Source: CAIKZJ01 sp964626015 (lineage in GTDB: Bacteria > Bacteroidota > Ignavibacteria > Tepidaquicellales > Tepidaquicellaceae). Taken from it: 64,000 nt of DNA. A model generated the notes under the pieces. That model was not told the DNA's origin and ran no database searches. It saw only the letters and a list, made by a program, of their open reading frames with translations. The translations under genes and the position numbers were made by a program. The DNA is taken from positions 5,372 to 69,371 of the forward strand of contig CAZVCC010000010.1 in NCBI GenBank assembly GCA_964626015.1, written 5' to 3'. This document shows positions 45,680 through 54,278 of the stretch, piece by piece. Numbering within the stretch: the stretch's first letter is position 1; every line of letters starts with the position of its first letter.

Positions 45680-45717
45680 AAAATCCTTTCTTATGTTAAT
45701 ACATCAGGAAGGATTTT
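45680..45717. terminator. Bidirectional terminator
   Basis: AAAATCCTTTCTTATG at 45680-45695 pairs with CATCAGGAAGGATTTT at 45702-45717 around TTAATA, with two imperfect pairs out of 16. A tracts and T tracts flank both sides. It separates the convergent DUF4349 and YbjQ genes. Confidence 0.85.
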
Positions 45718-46045
45718 ATTCTTTTTCCATTATGACAGCTGTACCGTATGCGAGGACCTCTGTTACTCCCGACATGACATCGTTTGCATCGTAGCGCATA
45801 CCAACAATGGCATTAGCCCCCATTTCTTCGGCATGTTTTACCATGATTTCAAACGCCTCAACTCTTGTTTTCTCGCAAAGTTCTGTAAATAAAGTGATGT
45901 TTCCTCCGACTATTGTTTGCAAGGATGCACCTATGGTTGCAAACATATTTCTCGAGCGTACGGTAATTCCTCTGACAACGCCAAGGTTTTTGACTATTTT
46001 ATAGCCGTCGATCGTAAAAGCTGTGGTAATTAATGAGTTATCCAT
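45716..46045 (-). CDS. YbjQ/UPF0145 family protein
   Basis: A 109-residue cytoplasmic protein. It has the whole UPF0145 (YbjQ) pattern: YKIVKNLGVVRGITVRSRN, GASLQTIVGGNITLFTELCEKTR and EMGANAIVGMRYDANDV, with the glycine loops of this small alpha-beta fold that forms pentamers. A heavy-metal role was suggested by similarity in structure but is not proven. Its stop overlaps the terminator hairpin. It is monocistronic. Confidence 0.92.
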   Translation of the reverse strand: MDNSLITTAFTIDGYKIVKNLGVVRGITVRSRNMFATIGASLQTIVGGNITLFTELCEKTRVEAFEIMVKHAEEMGANAIVGMRYDANDVMSGVTEVLAYGTAVIMEKE

Positions 46046-46125
46046 TTTGATTTAATTTTAAGTCAATATTGATTATCTTTATTTCCCTTTGATTACGGGT
46101 CCTTTTATAAATTTAACGAAAAATA

Positions 46126-46515
46126 TTGCTAAAAGTTAGAGTATTTTCATTCAGTTACCTTCACGGTGGAATCCCATCAGACGATTCAGGAAATGGAGGA
46201 GGTTTTGTCTTTGACTGCAGGTTTATCGACAATCCCGGAAGATTCTCTGAGTATAAGTCCAAAACCGGAAAAGATTTTGATGTGAAATTTTATATTGAAA
46301 CGCAGACAAAGATGACCGGTTTCTTGAAGAATGTGTTTTTTATTGTGGATGAAGCGATTGAAAAATACTCTCAAAGGGATTTCACGAATTTAATGGTATC
46401 ATTCGGATGCACGGGAGGACAGCATCGGTCAGTTTATGCAGCTGAGGCAATGGCAAAGCACATTTCTGAAAAATTTCCTAATGTTCTTTACGAAATAAAT
46501 CATAATAATATATAA
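46126..46515 (+). CDS. Stand-alone RapZ C-terminal domain protein
   Basis: A 129-residue protein that corresponds to the C-terminal domain of RapZ/YvcJ without the P-loop ATPase half. Recognisable parts are VRVFSFSYLHGGIP, GFVFDCRFIDNPGR, and the most conserved VSFGCTGGQHRSVYAAEAM. In RapZ this domain binds glucosamine-6-phosphate and the small RNA GlmZ. In Bacteroidetes-type genomes the domain often stands alone, sometimes beside sugar-phosphate genes, but not here. The only start in reach is TTG at 46126, so the start is less certain. It is 4 bp ahead of the T9SS nuclease gene. Confidence 0.85.
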   Translation: MLKVRVFSFSYLHGGIPSDDSGNGGGFVFDCRFIDNPGRFSEYKSKTGKDFDVKFYIETQTKMTGFLKNVFFIVDEAIEKYSQRDFTNLMVSFGCTGGQHRSVYAAEAMAKHISEKFPNVLYEINHNNI

Positions 46516-46519
46516 ATAA

Positions 46520-48169
46520 ATGTCTAAAAAATTGTTAGTTCTGCTTCTTATATTCTGTATTAAAGGAGCCTATGCACAGTTTACACCTTCGCTTGTTACA
46601 GTTGATACTACTGTTACAAAGAGTATTAAATCAAAATCATTCTTTGTGAAGAATCCAGTAAACAGAGTAATTCAAGTTACAAACATAAGAACATTGACCC
46701 AGCAGTTCACCTGTAATGCTGCGCCGTTTGTTATTAATCCATTCGATAGCGTACTAGTTACTTTAAATTTTTACACTAATCAGAATATCACTTACAGAGA
46801 TTTTGTTATATTTGAGAATTACGGACTGAATTCTCCAATAGTGTACTATATTGTAGCAACAGCCAAATATCCCGATGCATTATATTCCTTTACTCAGGGA
46901 CTTATCGATGAACCTTTAAAAACAGCACTCAGGACTTTTACAACGACAGGGTACATTACACTGGGGTACAATACAGCACGTGACCACATGTACGGAACGA
47001 TAGACCATTACGAATCGCCCGATACTCTCGAATGTGTATACACAGGCAGGCGTGCATACGTGAAGACCAGAGCGCAAGCTACTGCACAAGGTTTTAATTG
47101 TGAGCATACTTATCCTCAGGGTTTTTTCAATTCAGCCGACCCGATGGTAAGCGACATATTTCATTTATATCCAACTGACGATGCCGCGAATAATGCAAGG
47201 GGTAATTATCCTTTCGGACTTCCTATTACTAATATAACTTATAATGTCGGAGGCTCAAAGCTCGGAAAAGATTCTCAGGGTGAAACCGTTTTTGAGCCGA
47301 GAGATGTGCACAAAGGTAATGTTGCCAGAAGTCTTTTTTATTTCAGCGTAAAATACTCAGCTAATTACGGAGGATTCATGACTGCAAAACAAGAAGGAAT
47401 CCTTCGACAATGGAATGTGTCAGATACAGTTGACTCAAAAGAACGCCTACGTAATACAAGAATAAAAAGTTTTCAGAATGTATTTAATCCGTTCATCGAC
47501 CATCCCGAGCTTGTTGAACGTATCAAAAGCACTTATTCCGTGATACCTGCTTTATCAAAGCCTGAAATTTCAGCATTACCCAATAATGTTGTCTATGATA
47601 CACTTACGGTAAATGACACTATAAGCTATTATGTAGCAGTGATGAATTACGGTACTGGAAATCTTGCAATAAATTCTGTAACATCAAATCTCCCGCAATT
47701 CATAGTTGAAAATTTTCCACAAAGCATACCTCAGAATGAACTGAGATACATAAAAGTAAAGTTTAAACCTACGGCAATAAACCAAACTTATAACGGTGTA
47801 TTATTTATACAAAATCCCGACAGCAATATATCAGTAAATCTTATTGGATTCAGCAATATGCAAACCGGTATTACAAAAATATCAACTCTAATACCTGAAG
47901 AACTGACTTTGATGCAAAATTATCCTAATCCTTTTAATCCTGTAACAAAAATCAGGTTTGCTGTTCCCGTAAAATTATCAGGTGTAATTATAATGCTTAG
48001 AATTTATGACCTAACGGGTAAAGAAGTAGCTAATCCGGTAAACGCCAGCATGAATGCAGGCTATTATGAAACTGACTTTAATGCTTCAGACCTCGCAAGC
48101 GGAGTCTATGTTTACAGGTTACAGGCAGGAAATTTCACGGTACAGAAAAAGTTTACACTAATTAAATAA
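46520..48169 (+). CDS. T9SS-exported endonuclease I
   Basis: A 549-residue secreted nuclease. The signal peptide (MSKKLLVLLLIFCIKGAYAQ) is followed by an Ig-like ASPM/choice-of-anchor-type domain (to about 115) and the endonuclease I domain (about 130-320): GYNTARDHMYG, the catalytic NCEHTYPQGF with His196, DIFHLYPTDDAANNARGNYPFG and VFEPRDVHKGNVARSLFYF. A second beta-sandwich domain (about 345-445) resembles the first. The end is a T9SS sorting domain (LMQNYPNPFNPVTKI, LASGVYVYRL). It likely degrades external DNA or RNA for nutrients or biofilm control. Confidence 0.92.
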   Translation: MSKKLLVLLLIFCIKGAYAQFTPSLVTVDTTVTKSIKSKSFFVKNPVNRVIQVTNIRTLTQQFTCNAAPFVINPFDSVLVTLNFYTNQNITYRDFVIFENYGLNSPIVYYIVATAKYPDALYSFTQGLIDEPLKTALRTFTTTGYITLGYNTARDHMYGTIDHYESPDTLECVYTGRRAYVKTRAQATAQGFNCEHTYPQGFFNSADPMVSDIFHLYPTDDAANNARGNYPFGLPITNITYNVGGSKLGKDSQGETVFEPRDVHKGNVARSLFYFSVKYSANYGGFMTAKQEGILRQWNVSDTVDSKERLRNTRIKSFQNVFNPFIDHPELVERIKSTYSVIPALSKPEISALPNNVVYDTLTVNDTISYYVAVMNYGTGNLAINSVTSNLPQFIVENFPQSIPQNELRYIKVKFKPTAINQTYNGVLFIQNPDSNISVNLIGFSNMQTGITKISTLIPEELTLMQNYPNPFNPVTKIRFAVPVKLSGVIIMLRIYDLTGKEVANPVNASMNAGYYETDFNASDLASGVYVYRLQAGNFTVQKKFTLIK

Positions 48170-48212
48170 AAAATATAAATATCTTCAATATAAAATTCAA
48201 AGTATAGTTAAC

Positions 48213-50300
48213 ATGAAAACATTATTAAACATTTTTTCAATTTTATTTATTTTTATTATGAATGTGTCTGCGGAGGATAATCCGTTTCTAAAACCTTACG
48301 GAACACCTTACAACGCACCTCCTTTTGACAAGATTAAAGTAGAGCATTATCTTCCTGCTTTTAAGGAGGGTATAAAACAGCAGGAACAAATCATTGAACG
48401 TATCGTTAGTGAAAAGTCAATTCCGGACTTTTCGAACACAATCGTTGAGCTTGAAAACAGTGATATTCTCCTGTCTGAAGTAGGAGGTGTTTTCTTCAAT
48501 ATGCGTTCCGCAAATACCAGTGAGGAATTGCAGGCAGTTGCTAAGGAAATTGCTCCATTGCTCTCGCGACACAACGATAACATCCTTTTAAATAAAAGGT
48601 TGTTCGATAAAGTAAAGTATGTTTATGAAAACAAAGAACCTCTAAATACCGAGCAGGCAAAACTGCTGAAGGATACATACGACAGGTTTATAAAAGGCGG
48701 AGCAGGACTCGATGATGTAAAGCAGGCAAGATTAAGAGAAATAAACGAAAAACTTTCATTGCTCGGATTAAAATTCGGCGACAACCTTCTTGCAGAAACA
48801 AACGGGTATAAACTTATACTCGAAAGTAAAGATGAGCTTGCAGGATTACCCCAGTCACTAATTGATGCAGGAGCTGAAACTGCAAAGAAATCAGGTATGG
48901 AAGGAAAATGGGTTTATACATTGCAGAATCCCAGCGTAATGCCTTTTCTTCAGTATTCAGCAAACAGAGAGTTAAGAGAGAAAATATGGCGTGCATACAT
49001 GAGCAGAGGAAGTAACGGCAACGCTTACGATAACAATGAGATTATAAAAGAAATTGTTAACCTAAGAATGGAACGTGCAAATCTGCTCGGATACAAAACA
49101 CATGCTGATTTTGTACTGGAAGATAATATGGCAAAAAATCCTGCAGGAGTGTATGACCTTTTGGATAAACTCTGGAAACCTTCCATTGAAACAGCCAAAA
49201 AAGAAGCGGCAGATATTCAGAATATAATCGATAAAAGCGGTGCCACGTTTAAAGTACAGCCATGGGACTGGAGATACTACACTGAACAAATCCGCAAAGA
49301 AAAATATGACCTTGACGAAGAAATGCTTAAACCATATTTTGAGCTGAATAATGTACGTAACGGAATATTTACACTTGCGAATAAATTGTTCGGTACTACA
49401 TTTACCGAAATAACAGATGTACCTAAGTATCACGAAGAAGTAACCACTTATGAAGTAAAGGATGATGACGGCTCATACATAGGAATATTTTATCTTGATA
49501 TGCATCCGCGTTCTACCAAAAGGGGCGGTGCATGGATGAATAATTACCGTGACCAGTATGTCTTAAACGGCAAAAACATTAATCCGATTATCGGTGTTGT
49601 GTGCAATTTTACAAAGCCGACCGGCGATATGCCCGCATTACTGACTTATGATGAAGTAGAGACTTTCTTTCACGAGTTCGGGCATGCTCTGCAGGGATTT
49701 CTTTCGAAGTGTTCTTACAAAAGCACCTCGGGTACTAACGTCTCAAGAGACTATGTTGAACTTCCTTCACAGATTATGGAAAACTGGGCAGGAGAACCCG
49801 AAGTAATGGCATTCTATGCAAAACATTACAAAACCGGTGAAATAATCCCGCAAGAACTTCTTGATAAGATGGATAAAAGTTCTAAGTTCAATCAGGGATT
49901 CACAACAACAGAGTATCTTGCGGCGTGCTATCTCGATATGGCTTACTATACACGAACTGAGACGCTCACACAAAATCCGATAGCATATGAAGACAAAGTA
50001 CTATCAGATATTGGTTTAATTCCTGAAATTATTTCAAGATACAAGAGCACATACTTCAATCATATCTTTAACTCGGGTTATTCAGCGGGTTATTACAGTT
50101 ATATATGGGCACAGGTACTCGATGCGGACGCTTTTCAGGCATTTGTTGAAAATGGAATCTTCGATAAGAAGACTGCAAAACTTTACAGAGATAACGTACT
50201 TGCAAAAGGTGCTAACGGAGACCCGATGGATAATTATGTTGCATTCAGGGGTAAGAAGCCGACTATCGATGCTTTGCTTAAAAGAAAAGGAATGCAGTAA
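48213..50300 (+). CDS. M3 family oligopeptidase (dipeptidyl carboxypeptidase-like)
   Basis: A 695-residue zinc metallopeptidase. A signal peptide (ending NVSAE, about 21 residues) marks it as periplasmic. The domain starts FLKPYGTPYNAPPFDKIKVEHYLPAF, typical of Dcp proteins. The active site is HEFGH at residues 487-491, in TFFHEFGHALQGFL. The distant third ligand is in NWAGEP (Glu near 526). SGYSAGYYSYIWAQVLDADAFQAF is the conserved C-terminal block. It should release dipeptides from the C-termini of peptides. It follows the nuclease gene by 43 bp, so both may serve nutrient scavenging. Confidence 0.93.
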   Translation: MKTLLNIFSILFIFIMNVSAEDNPFLKPYGTPYNAPPFDKIKVEHYLPAFKEGIKQQEQIIERIVSEKSIPDFSNTIVELENSDILLSEVGGVFFNMRSANTSEELQAVAKEIAPLLSRHNDNILLNKRLFDKVKYVYENKEPLNTEQAKLLKDTYDRFIKGGAGLDDVKQARLREINEKLSLLGLKFGDNLLAETNGYKLILESKDELAGLPQSLIDAGAETAKKSGMEGKWVYTLQNPSVMPFLQYSANRELREKIWRAYMSRGSNGNAYDNNEIIKEIVNLRMERANLLGYKTHADFVLEDNMAKNPAGVYDLLDKLWKPSIETAKKEAADIQNIIDKSGATFKVQPWDWRYYTEQIRKEKYDLDEEMLKPYFELNNVRNGIFTLANKLFGTTFTEITDVPKYHEEVTTYEVKDDDGSYIGIFYLDMHPRSTKRGGAWMNNYRDQYVLNGKNINPIIGVVCNFTKPTGDMPALLTYDEVETFFHEFGHALQGFLSKCSYKSTSGTNVSRDYVELPSQIMENWAGEPEVMAFYAKHYKTGEIIPQELLDKMDKSSKFNQGFTTTEYLAACYLDMAYYTRTETLTQNPIAYEDKVLSDIGLIPEIISRYKSTYFNHIFNSGYSAGYYSYIWAQVLDADAFQAFVENGIFDKKTAKLYRDNVLAKGANGDPMDNYVAFRGKKPTIDALLKRKGMQ

Positions 50301-50324
50301 TTGTTAAGTTTATTCAAATATTTT

Positions 50325-50346
50325 CATCCCCGTGCGAGCGGGGATG
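50325..50346. terminator. Intergenic hairpin between convergent genes
   Basis: CATCCCCG at 50325-50332 pairs with CGGGGATG at 50339-50346 around TGCGAG. It lies 24 bp after the peptidase stop and 3 bp before the end of the minus-strand operon. T-rich bases follow on the plus strand. Confidence 0.75.
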
Positions 50347-50349
50347 GAT

Positions 50350-51420
50350 TTATTTGTTTATCAAAAGATTACTGTTTCTGAAATCCTGAATGTTTCCGTT
50401 GTTTATTTTAACAGTAATCAGAAATGTATTCTCAAAGTTCTGGAGGTTTATATCGTTCAGTATTTTTTCGAACGCTGTATCCTTTTTGTCTTTATTGCCT
50501 GCTGAAGCAATTTTTGCCAGTCCGATAATCCCGTTAAACAGTTTATCAACGTAGAGCGTCGATTCCCTGTCAGCACACTCAAACTGCAGAACAAGGTCAA
50601 CATCTTCCTTAATTTTACCATTAAGCGAAATTGAATTAACTTTCTCGTAAAGTCTGTTTAATACTACGTCATCTGTTTTGGACAAGGAATCTCCCGACTG
50701 CTGTGTTGCTAAAGTGTCTACTCCTTCTTTATCAAAGCCTTTTCCGGATTTCATGTCAATAAAGTTTGCAAATATTCCTCTTATAAACATCTTCTCCGCA
50801 GAAACGAGCCACATACTCTCTTTGTACATAATTGCATTAATTGCTTTCATCAGTTCATCATTTTTTGCAAGTCCCGTATTTGATGTGTCGGATATATCCT
50901 TCATTCTCGTCAGCTGCTCAGTATAATTGCTTGCACAGAGTGTAAAATTATCCTTTAAAAAGAATGCCGTGTTGCTGGGTTTATGCTTGTAATAGCTGAA
51001 CCCGTTTGCACCATCAATCTTTTCGAAAAGGGAATCATTGCTCAAATAACCTGTCATTTTAGTCTTGTCGAAAGAACCTTTCATTACAATAGCATTTTCA
51101 CCCGTCCATGAATTAGCGAAAAATATTTCATCAAGTCCGTCTGATATAGTAGCTCCTGTAGCTGTTTTGAAAACGTTTAAGATACTTCCGAATGTATTCT
51201 CGCTCGAAAGCATAGAATCAGCAATATTTTGTTTCCAGAAATCTGTGGTTCTTAAATACTTGAAGTTGACGTACATAACGAACTGCGGCTTTTCCGGCAG
51301 AAGGTTTAAGTTATTCTTAACCGATAGCGGAAGCTTTTCGGGTGTTGGATTTGAACCGCATGAGAAAAATATAATTGCAGCAATTAATACGATACAATGT
51401 TTTAAAATATTCTTTCCCAT
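50350..51420 (-). CDS. Lipoprotein of unknown function
   Basis: A 356-residue lipoprotein with signal MGKNILKHCIVLIAAIIFFSC and a lipobox at IFFSC (Cys21). The mature part starts with a linker and then has PEKPQFVMYVNFKYLRTTDFWKQNI and a long alpha-beta region with FFANSWTGENAIVMKGSFDKTKMTGYL, a layout seen in DUF3352-type proteins but not a clear match. It is the last gene of the minus operon, 9 bp behind the ABC permease gene, so it may be the envelope partner of that transporter. No catalytic residues recognised. Confidence 0.7.
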   Translation of the reverse strand: MGKNILKHCIVLIAAIIFFSCGSNPTPEKLPLSVKNNLNLLPEKPQFVMYVNFKYLRTTDFWKQNIADSMLSSENTFGSILNVFKTATGATISDGLDEIFFANSWTGENAIVMKGSFDKTKMTGYLSNDSLFEKIDGANGFSYYKHKPSNTAFFLKDNFTLCASNYTEQLTRMKDISDTSNTGLAKNDELMKAINAIMYKESMWLVSAEKMFIRGIFANFIDMKSGKGFDKEGVDTLATQQSGDSLSKTDDVVLNRLYEKVNSISLNGKIKEDVDLVLQFECADRESTLYVDKLFNGIIGLAKIASAGNKDKKDTAFEKILNDINLQNFENTFLITVKINNGNIQDFRNSNLLINK

Positions 51421-51429
51421 ATAAATTTA

Positions 51430-52257
51430 TTAATAATCCTTTTTATTAAAATACCAGATTGAAAGCACGAGCATAATGGTCATAAACAGCAGCGATGAAA
51501 TCAAAGGCATGTAGTTGGCAACGGCATTCTGAGTAACAAAACTAACCGTCATGTCCTGCATATCCCACGGCTTCGGCAGTATTTGGTAAAAGAATTTTAG
51601 CAATGACTCGGCAACAGGACCAAAGACTATACTCTTCTCATCACTCTGAAAATAAGTGTTTGCAAGATACAGCAGAAAACTTAACGGAAAGAACAGCAGC
51701 ATATTAATAATAATAGTTAATATAGTGCTTCTTGAAAGTACACCGATAAGCATTACGGCTGAATAAAGAACGCTAAATATAAGAGTAAACCAGAGTATCG
51801 AGTAAAGGAATGACGGGTTCCAGAAACCTGTTTTTGCCGATACGAGTATCCATATTGCACCCATGAGGAACGTGAATGCAACAAGTACTATTAATGCTGC
51901 TGCAAGAAAATGACCTATAATAATCTTTGTTCTTGATATCGGTTTTGACAGTAGTAAATCTATGTGTCCCTTTTTCAGCATATCGGGTATGAAAGAAGAC
52001 GTAATAATGAGCATAGATGAAACGAGCATAAACATCGGTATGCCAGCAACAATGTATGACTGAAAAGTCAGCACTGCTTCTCTTAGACTGTTTCCGCCGC
52101 TCGATTCGAGCATCATCTGCATACCTTCTACCGTAGAATTTGTAAGCGCAAGAACAGACAGAATAATTAAAAGTGAAAAGAAACCGAAAATTGTGAGTAA
52201 GATTTTCTTTGCAAGTGCTTCTTTGAAAACGCCCTTTATAAATGCAGCTAATACCAT
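51430..52257 (-). CDS. ABC-2 type transporter permease
   Basis: A 275-residue membrane protein with six hydrophobic segments, for example about 20-42, 70-92, 110-133, 150-172, 180-200 and 250-268. The long loop DMLKKGHIDLLLSKPISRTKIIIGHFLAA is typical of ABC-2 export permeases of the NosY/gliding GldF-like group. It makes a pair with the ATPase gene 9 bp upstream. The substrate is unknown; ABC-2 permeases of this size often export lipids, drugs or proteins. Confidence 0.86.
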   Translation of the reverse strand: MVLAAFIKGVFKEALAKKILLTIFGFFSLLIILSVLALTNSTVEGMQMMLESSGGNSLREAVLTFQSYIVAGIPMFMLVSSMLIITSSFIPDMLKKGHIDLLLSKPISRTKIIIGHFLAAALIVLVAFTFLMGAIWILVSAKTGFWNPSFLYSILWFTLIFSVLYSAVMLIGVLSRSTILTIIINMLLFFPLSFLLYLANTYFQSDEKSIVFGPVAESLLKFFYQILPKPWDMQDMTVSFVTQNAVANYMPLISSLLFMTIMLVLSIWYFNKKDY

Positions 52258-52266
52258 ATCGTCCTC

Positions 52267-53193
52267 CTAATTCTTTTGTTCAATTAAGTTAATAAACATG
52301 CTCTCAAGCGAATTCTTTTCCTTGTACACTCCGTGTATCAGTACGTTTGATGAGCGCAGATAGTCAATCACCTTGTTAACATCTTCCACCGAATTTATTA
52401 CGCATTCAAATTCATTCTTTCCGTGAAGTGTTCCTTTGTATTCTGTAAGTATCTTATTCATAATATCCTCCGATAAATCACTTGTGTTAAATATGTACTT
52501 ATTACTTGAACTCGTTATATCAGCAACGCTTCCGACTTCAATAAGCTCTCCTTTATTGAGAATAGCGACCTTATCGCAGATAAGTTCTATTTCACTCAAT
52601 AGGTGTGAGTTGAGGAATATAGTTTTACCCTGGCTTTTTAATTCAAGCAGAACGTCTCTGATTTCTTTTCTTCCTATTGGGTCAACTCCGTCTGTGGGTT
52701 CATCAAGGAATATTAAGTCGGGATTGTTTATCATCGCTTGTGCAAGTCCGAGTCTTTGCAGCATACCTTTCGAGTATTTCTTAATCTTTGTCGTTCCCCA
52801 CTGGTCCATGCCGACTATCTTGAGATATTTGTAAGTTGTTTTTTCAAGGTCTGCTTTTGTTAGTCCACTCAATCTTCCGAAATAATCAATCACTTGCTCG
52901 CCTGTTAAATAATTCGGAAACTTATGATTTTCAGGTAAATAACCGATTTTCTTCTTGTTGTTAACGTTAGTAACGGGTTTATCGAACAGTTTTGCATTTC
53001 CACTCGTTGCATACGTGATACCAAGGAGTACCTTTACCAGAGTAGTTTTACCCGCACCGTTCGGACCGAGTAAACCGAATATCTCTCCGCTTCCGACGTT
53101 AAAGGACACTTTCTCAAGAGCTTTTATTTTCTCGCCTGAAAATTTCTTTCCCGGGAAGTGTTTCGTGAGAGAATTTATTTCTATTACATTCAT
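52267..53193 (-). CDS. ABC transporter ATP-binding protein
   Basis: A 308-residue ATPase. Walker A is GPNGAGKTT (43-51), the Q-loop is LPENHKFP, the signature is YSKGMLQRLG (a variant of LSGGQ, about 138-147), and Walker B is LIFLDEPTDGVDP (about 158-170) with the switch His in NSHLLSEI. The C-terminal 85 residues are an extra alpha-beta domain as in ABC-2 export ATPases. Its start overlaps the stop of the HD protein gene by 4 bp (ATGA), and the permease follows after 9 bp. Confidence 0.92.
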   Translation of the reverse strand: MNVIEINSLTKHFPGKKFSGEKIKALEKVSFNVGSGEIFGLLGPNGAGKTTLVKVLLGITYATSGNAKLFDKPVTNVNNKKKIGYLPENHKFPNYLTGEQVIDYFGRLSGLTKADLEKTTYKYLKIVGMDQWGTTKIKKYSKGMLQRLGLAQAMINNPDLIFLDEPTDGVDPIGRKEIRDVLLELKSQGKTIFLNSHLLSEIELICDKVAILNKGELIEVGSVADITSSSNKYIFNTSDLSEDIMNKILTEYKGTLHGKNEFECVINSVEDVNKVIDYLRSSNVLIHGVYKEKNSLESMFINLIEQKN

Positions 53194-53738
53194 ATCTGTT
53201 GTGAGTTGCTTTTCATTGCGTTAATAATGTTTGTTATGTGCTCTTCGAGCGAAAGACCAATTTCTTCGGAACCTTTTCTTATATCGTCCCTGCTTACATT
53301 TTTTGCAAATGCTTTATCTTTCATTTTCTTAATGACGCTTTTTGCCTGTACATCCTGAAGCCCGTTCTCTTTCATGAGGCTGTAAGCATGTACAAATCCA
53401 GTAACCTCATCGCATGCGAAAAGATACTTTGCCATTGCCGTTTCTCGCGGGACATCGGTTCTTTCGGGATATGCATGTCCGAGTATTGCGTTAATAATCT
53501 CCTCGCTGTAACCCTTATCTTTTAATACGGGAATCGCCGTGTTTGGATGCGTATCCGGGAATTTTTCCCAGTCAAGGTCGTGAAGCATTCCTGCTGTTCC
53601 CCATACATCAGCGTCTTCGCTTAGAATACCAGCGTAATATCTCATGCATTTTTCAACATGGTAGCAGTGATTCCTCAGGTTTTCATTTTCGATGTATTCT
53701 TCAAGAAGTTTTACTGAGTTCTCTCTTTCTATATTCAT
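53190..53738 (-). CDS. HD-domain phosphohydrolase
   Basis: A 182-residue cytoplasmic protein of the HD superfamily. The metal ligands are visible in NHCYHVEKCMRYYA (His), GMLHDLDWEKFPDTHPN (His-Asp pair) and ILGHAYPERTDVPRE (later His). The segment YLFACDEVTGFVHAYSLMKENGL is characteristic of small HDIG-type proteins annotated as hydrolases in many bacteria. Substrate unknown, possibly a nucleotide. Coupled by a 4-bp overlap to the ABC ATPase and 3 bp behind the NYN gene. Confidence 0.87.
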   Translation of the reverse strand: MNIERENSVKLLEEYIENENLRNHCYHVEKCMRYYAGILSEDADVWGTAGMLHDLDWEKFPDTHPNTAIPVLKDKGYSEEIINAILGHAYPERTDVPRETAMAKYLFACDEVTGFVHAYSLMKENGLQDVQAKSVIKKMKDKAFAKNVSRDDIRKGSEEIGLSLEEHITNIINAMKSNSQQI

Positions 53739-53741
53739 ATC

Positions 53742-54203
53742 TCAACTAAAATGTTTTTTAAAAAAATCAAAGTCCTTTTTACTCATACCGTCGGGTTTCT
53801 CATCTTCCTTTTTTGGTAAATAATGGTTAATGTTATCCGTACTCTTAATCTTTCTTTCAACAATAAAATCATCTGCTTTAAGTATCTCGCAGCCGCATGC
53901 TCTTGCAATACTTAATATCTCATTATCTGATGAAACTACGGCTATTGATTTTTTATTGTAGTTTTCTTCTATATATCTTCTAATTACTTCGTCCGCTTTT
54001 TTCACGCCCGAGAACAAAATATTCGGTGATTTAATATTACTGAACCCGTCGAACACGAGTATCAGCTTATCATTTTTGTTTAATCTGCTCTTAATCGATT
54101 CATACAATGTAAGCTGCGCTGATTCAGGGTTTTCAGAAAACAACTTTCTGATTCCCTGCATCTTATGTATTACATTATTTCCGTCAATTATTATTGTTCT
54201 CAT
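53742..54203 (-). CDS. NYN-domain (YacP-like) RNase
   Basis: A 153-residue protein with a PIN-like fold. The acidic metal site is seen in IIIDGNNVIHKM (Asp8), LILVFDGF (Asp near 50) and AVVSSDNEI (Asp near 94), the pattern of NYN/YacP nucleases. YacP proteins process rRNA or tRNA precursors in Firmicutes; a similar role is inferred. The C-terminal helix is basic. It follows asnS by 75 bp of a short repeated sequence and precedes the HD gene by 3 bp. Confidence 0.85.
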   Translation of the reverse strand: MRTIIIDGNNVIHKMQGIRKLFSENPESAQLTLYESIKSRLNKNDKLILVFDGFSNIKSPNILFSGVKKADEVIRRYIEENYNKKSIAVVSSDNEILSIARACGCEILKADDFIVERKIKSTDNINHYLPKKEDEKPDGMSKKDFDFFKKHFS

Positions 54204-54238
54204 TCTATTGGTAAAAACATTTCATCTCTACCGCAAAT

Positions 54239-54275
54239 AATAAATCTATCAACTATAAACTATCAACTATCAACT
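54239..54275. repeat. Short degenerate repeat (CTATCAACTA)
   Basis: The 75-bp gap between asnS and the NYN gene is largely made of repeated CTATCAACTA/CTATAAACTA words. It is a simple, low-complexity expansion of a kind seen in intergenic DNA of this lineage. Confidence 0.6.
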
Positions 54276-54278
54276 AAT

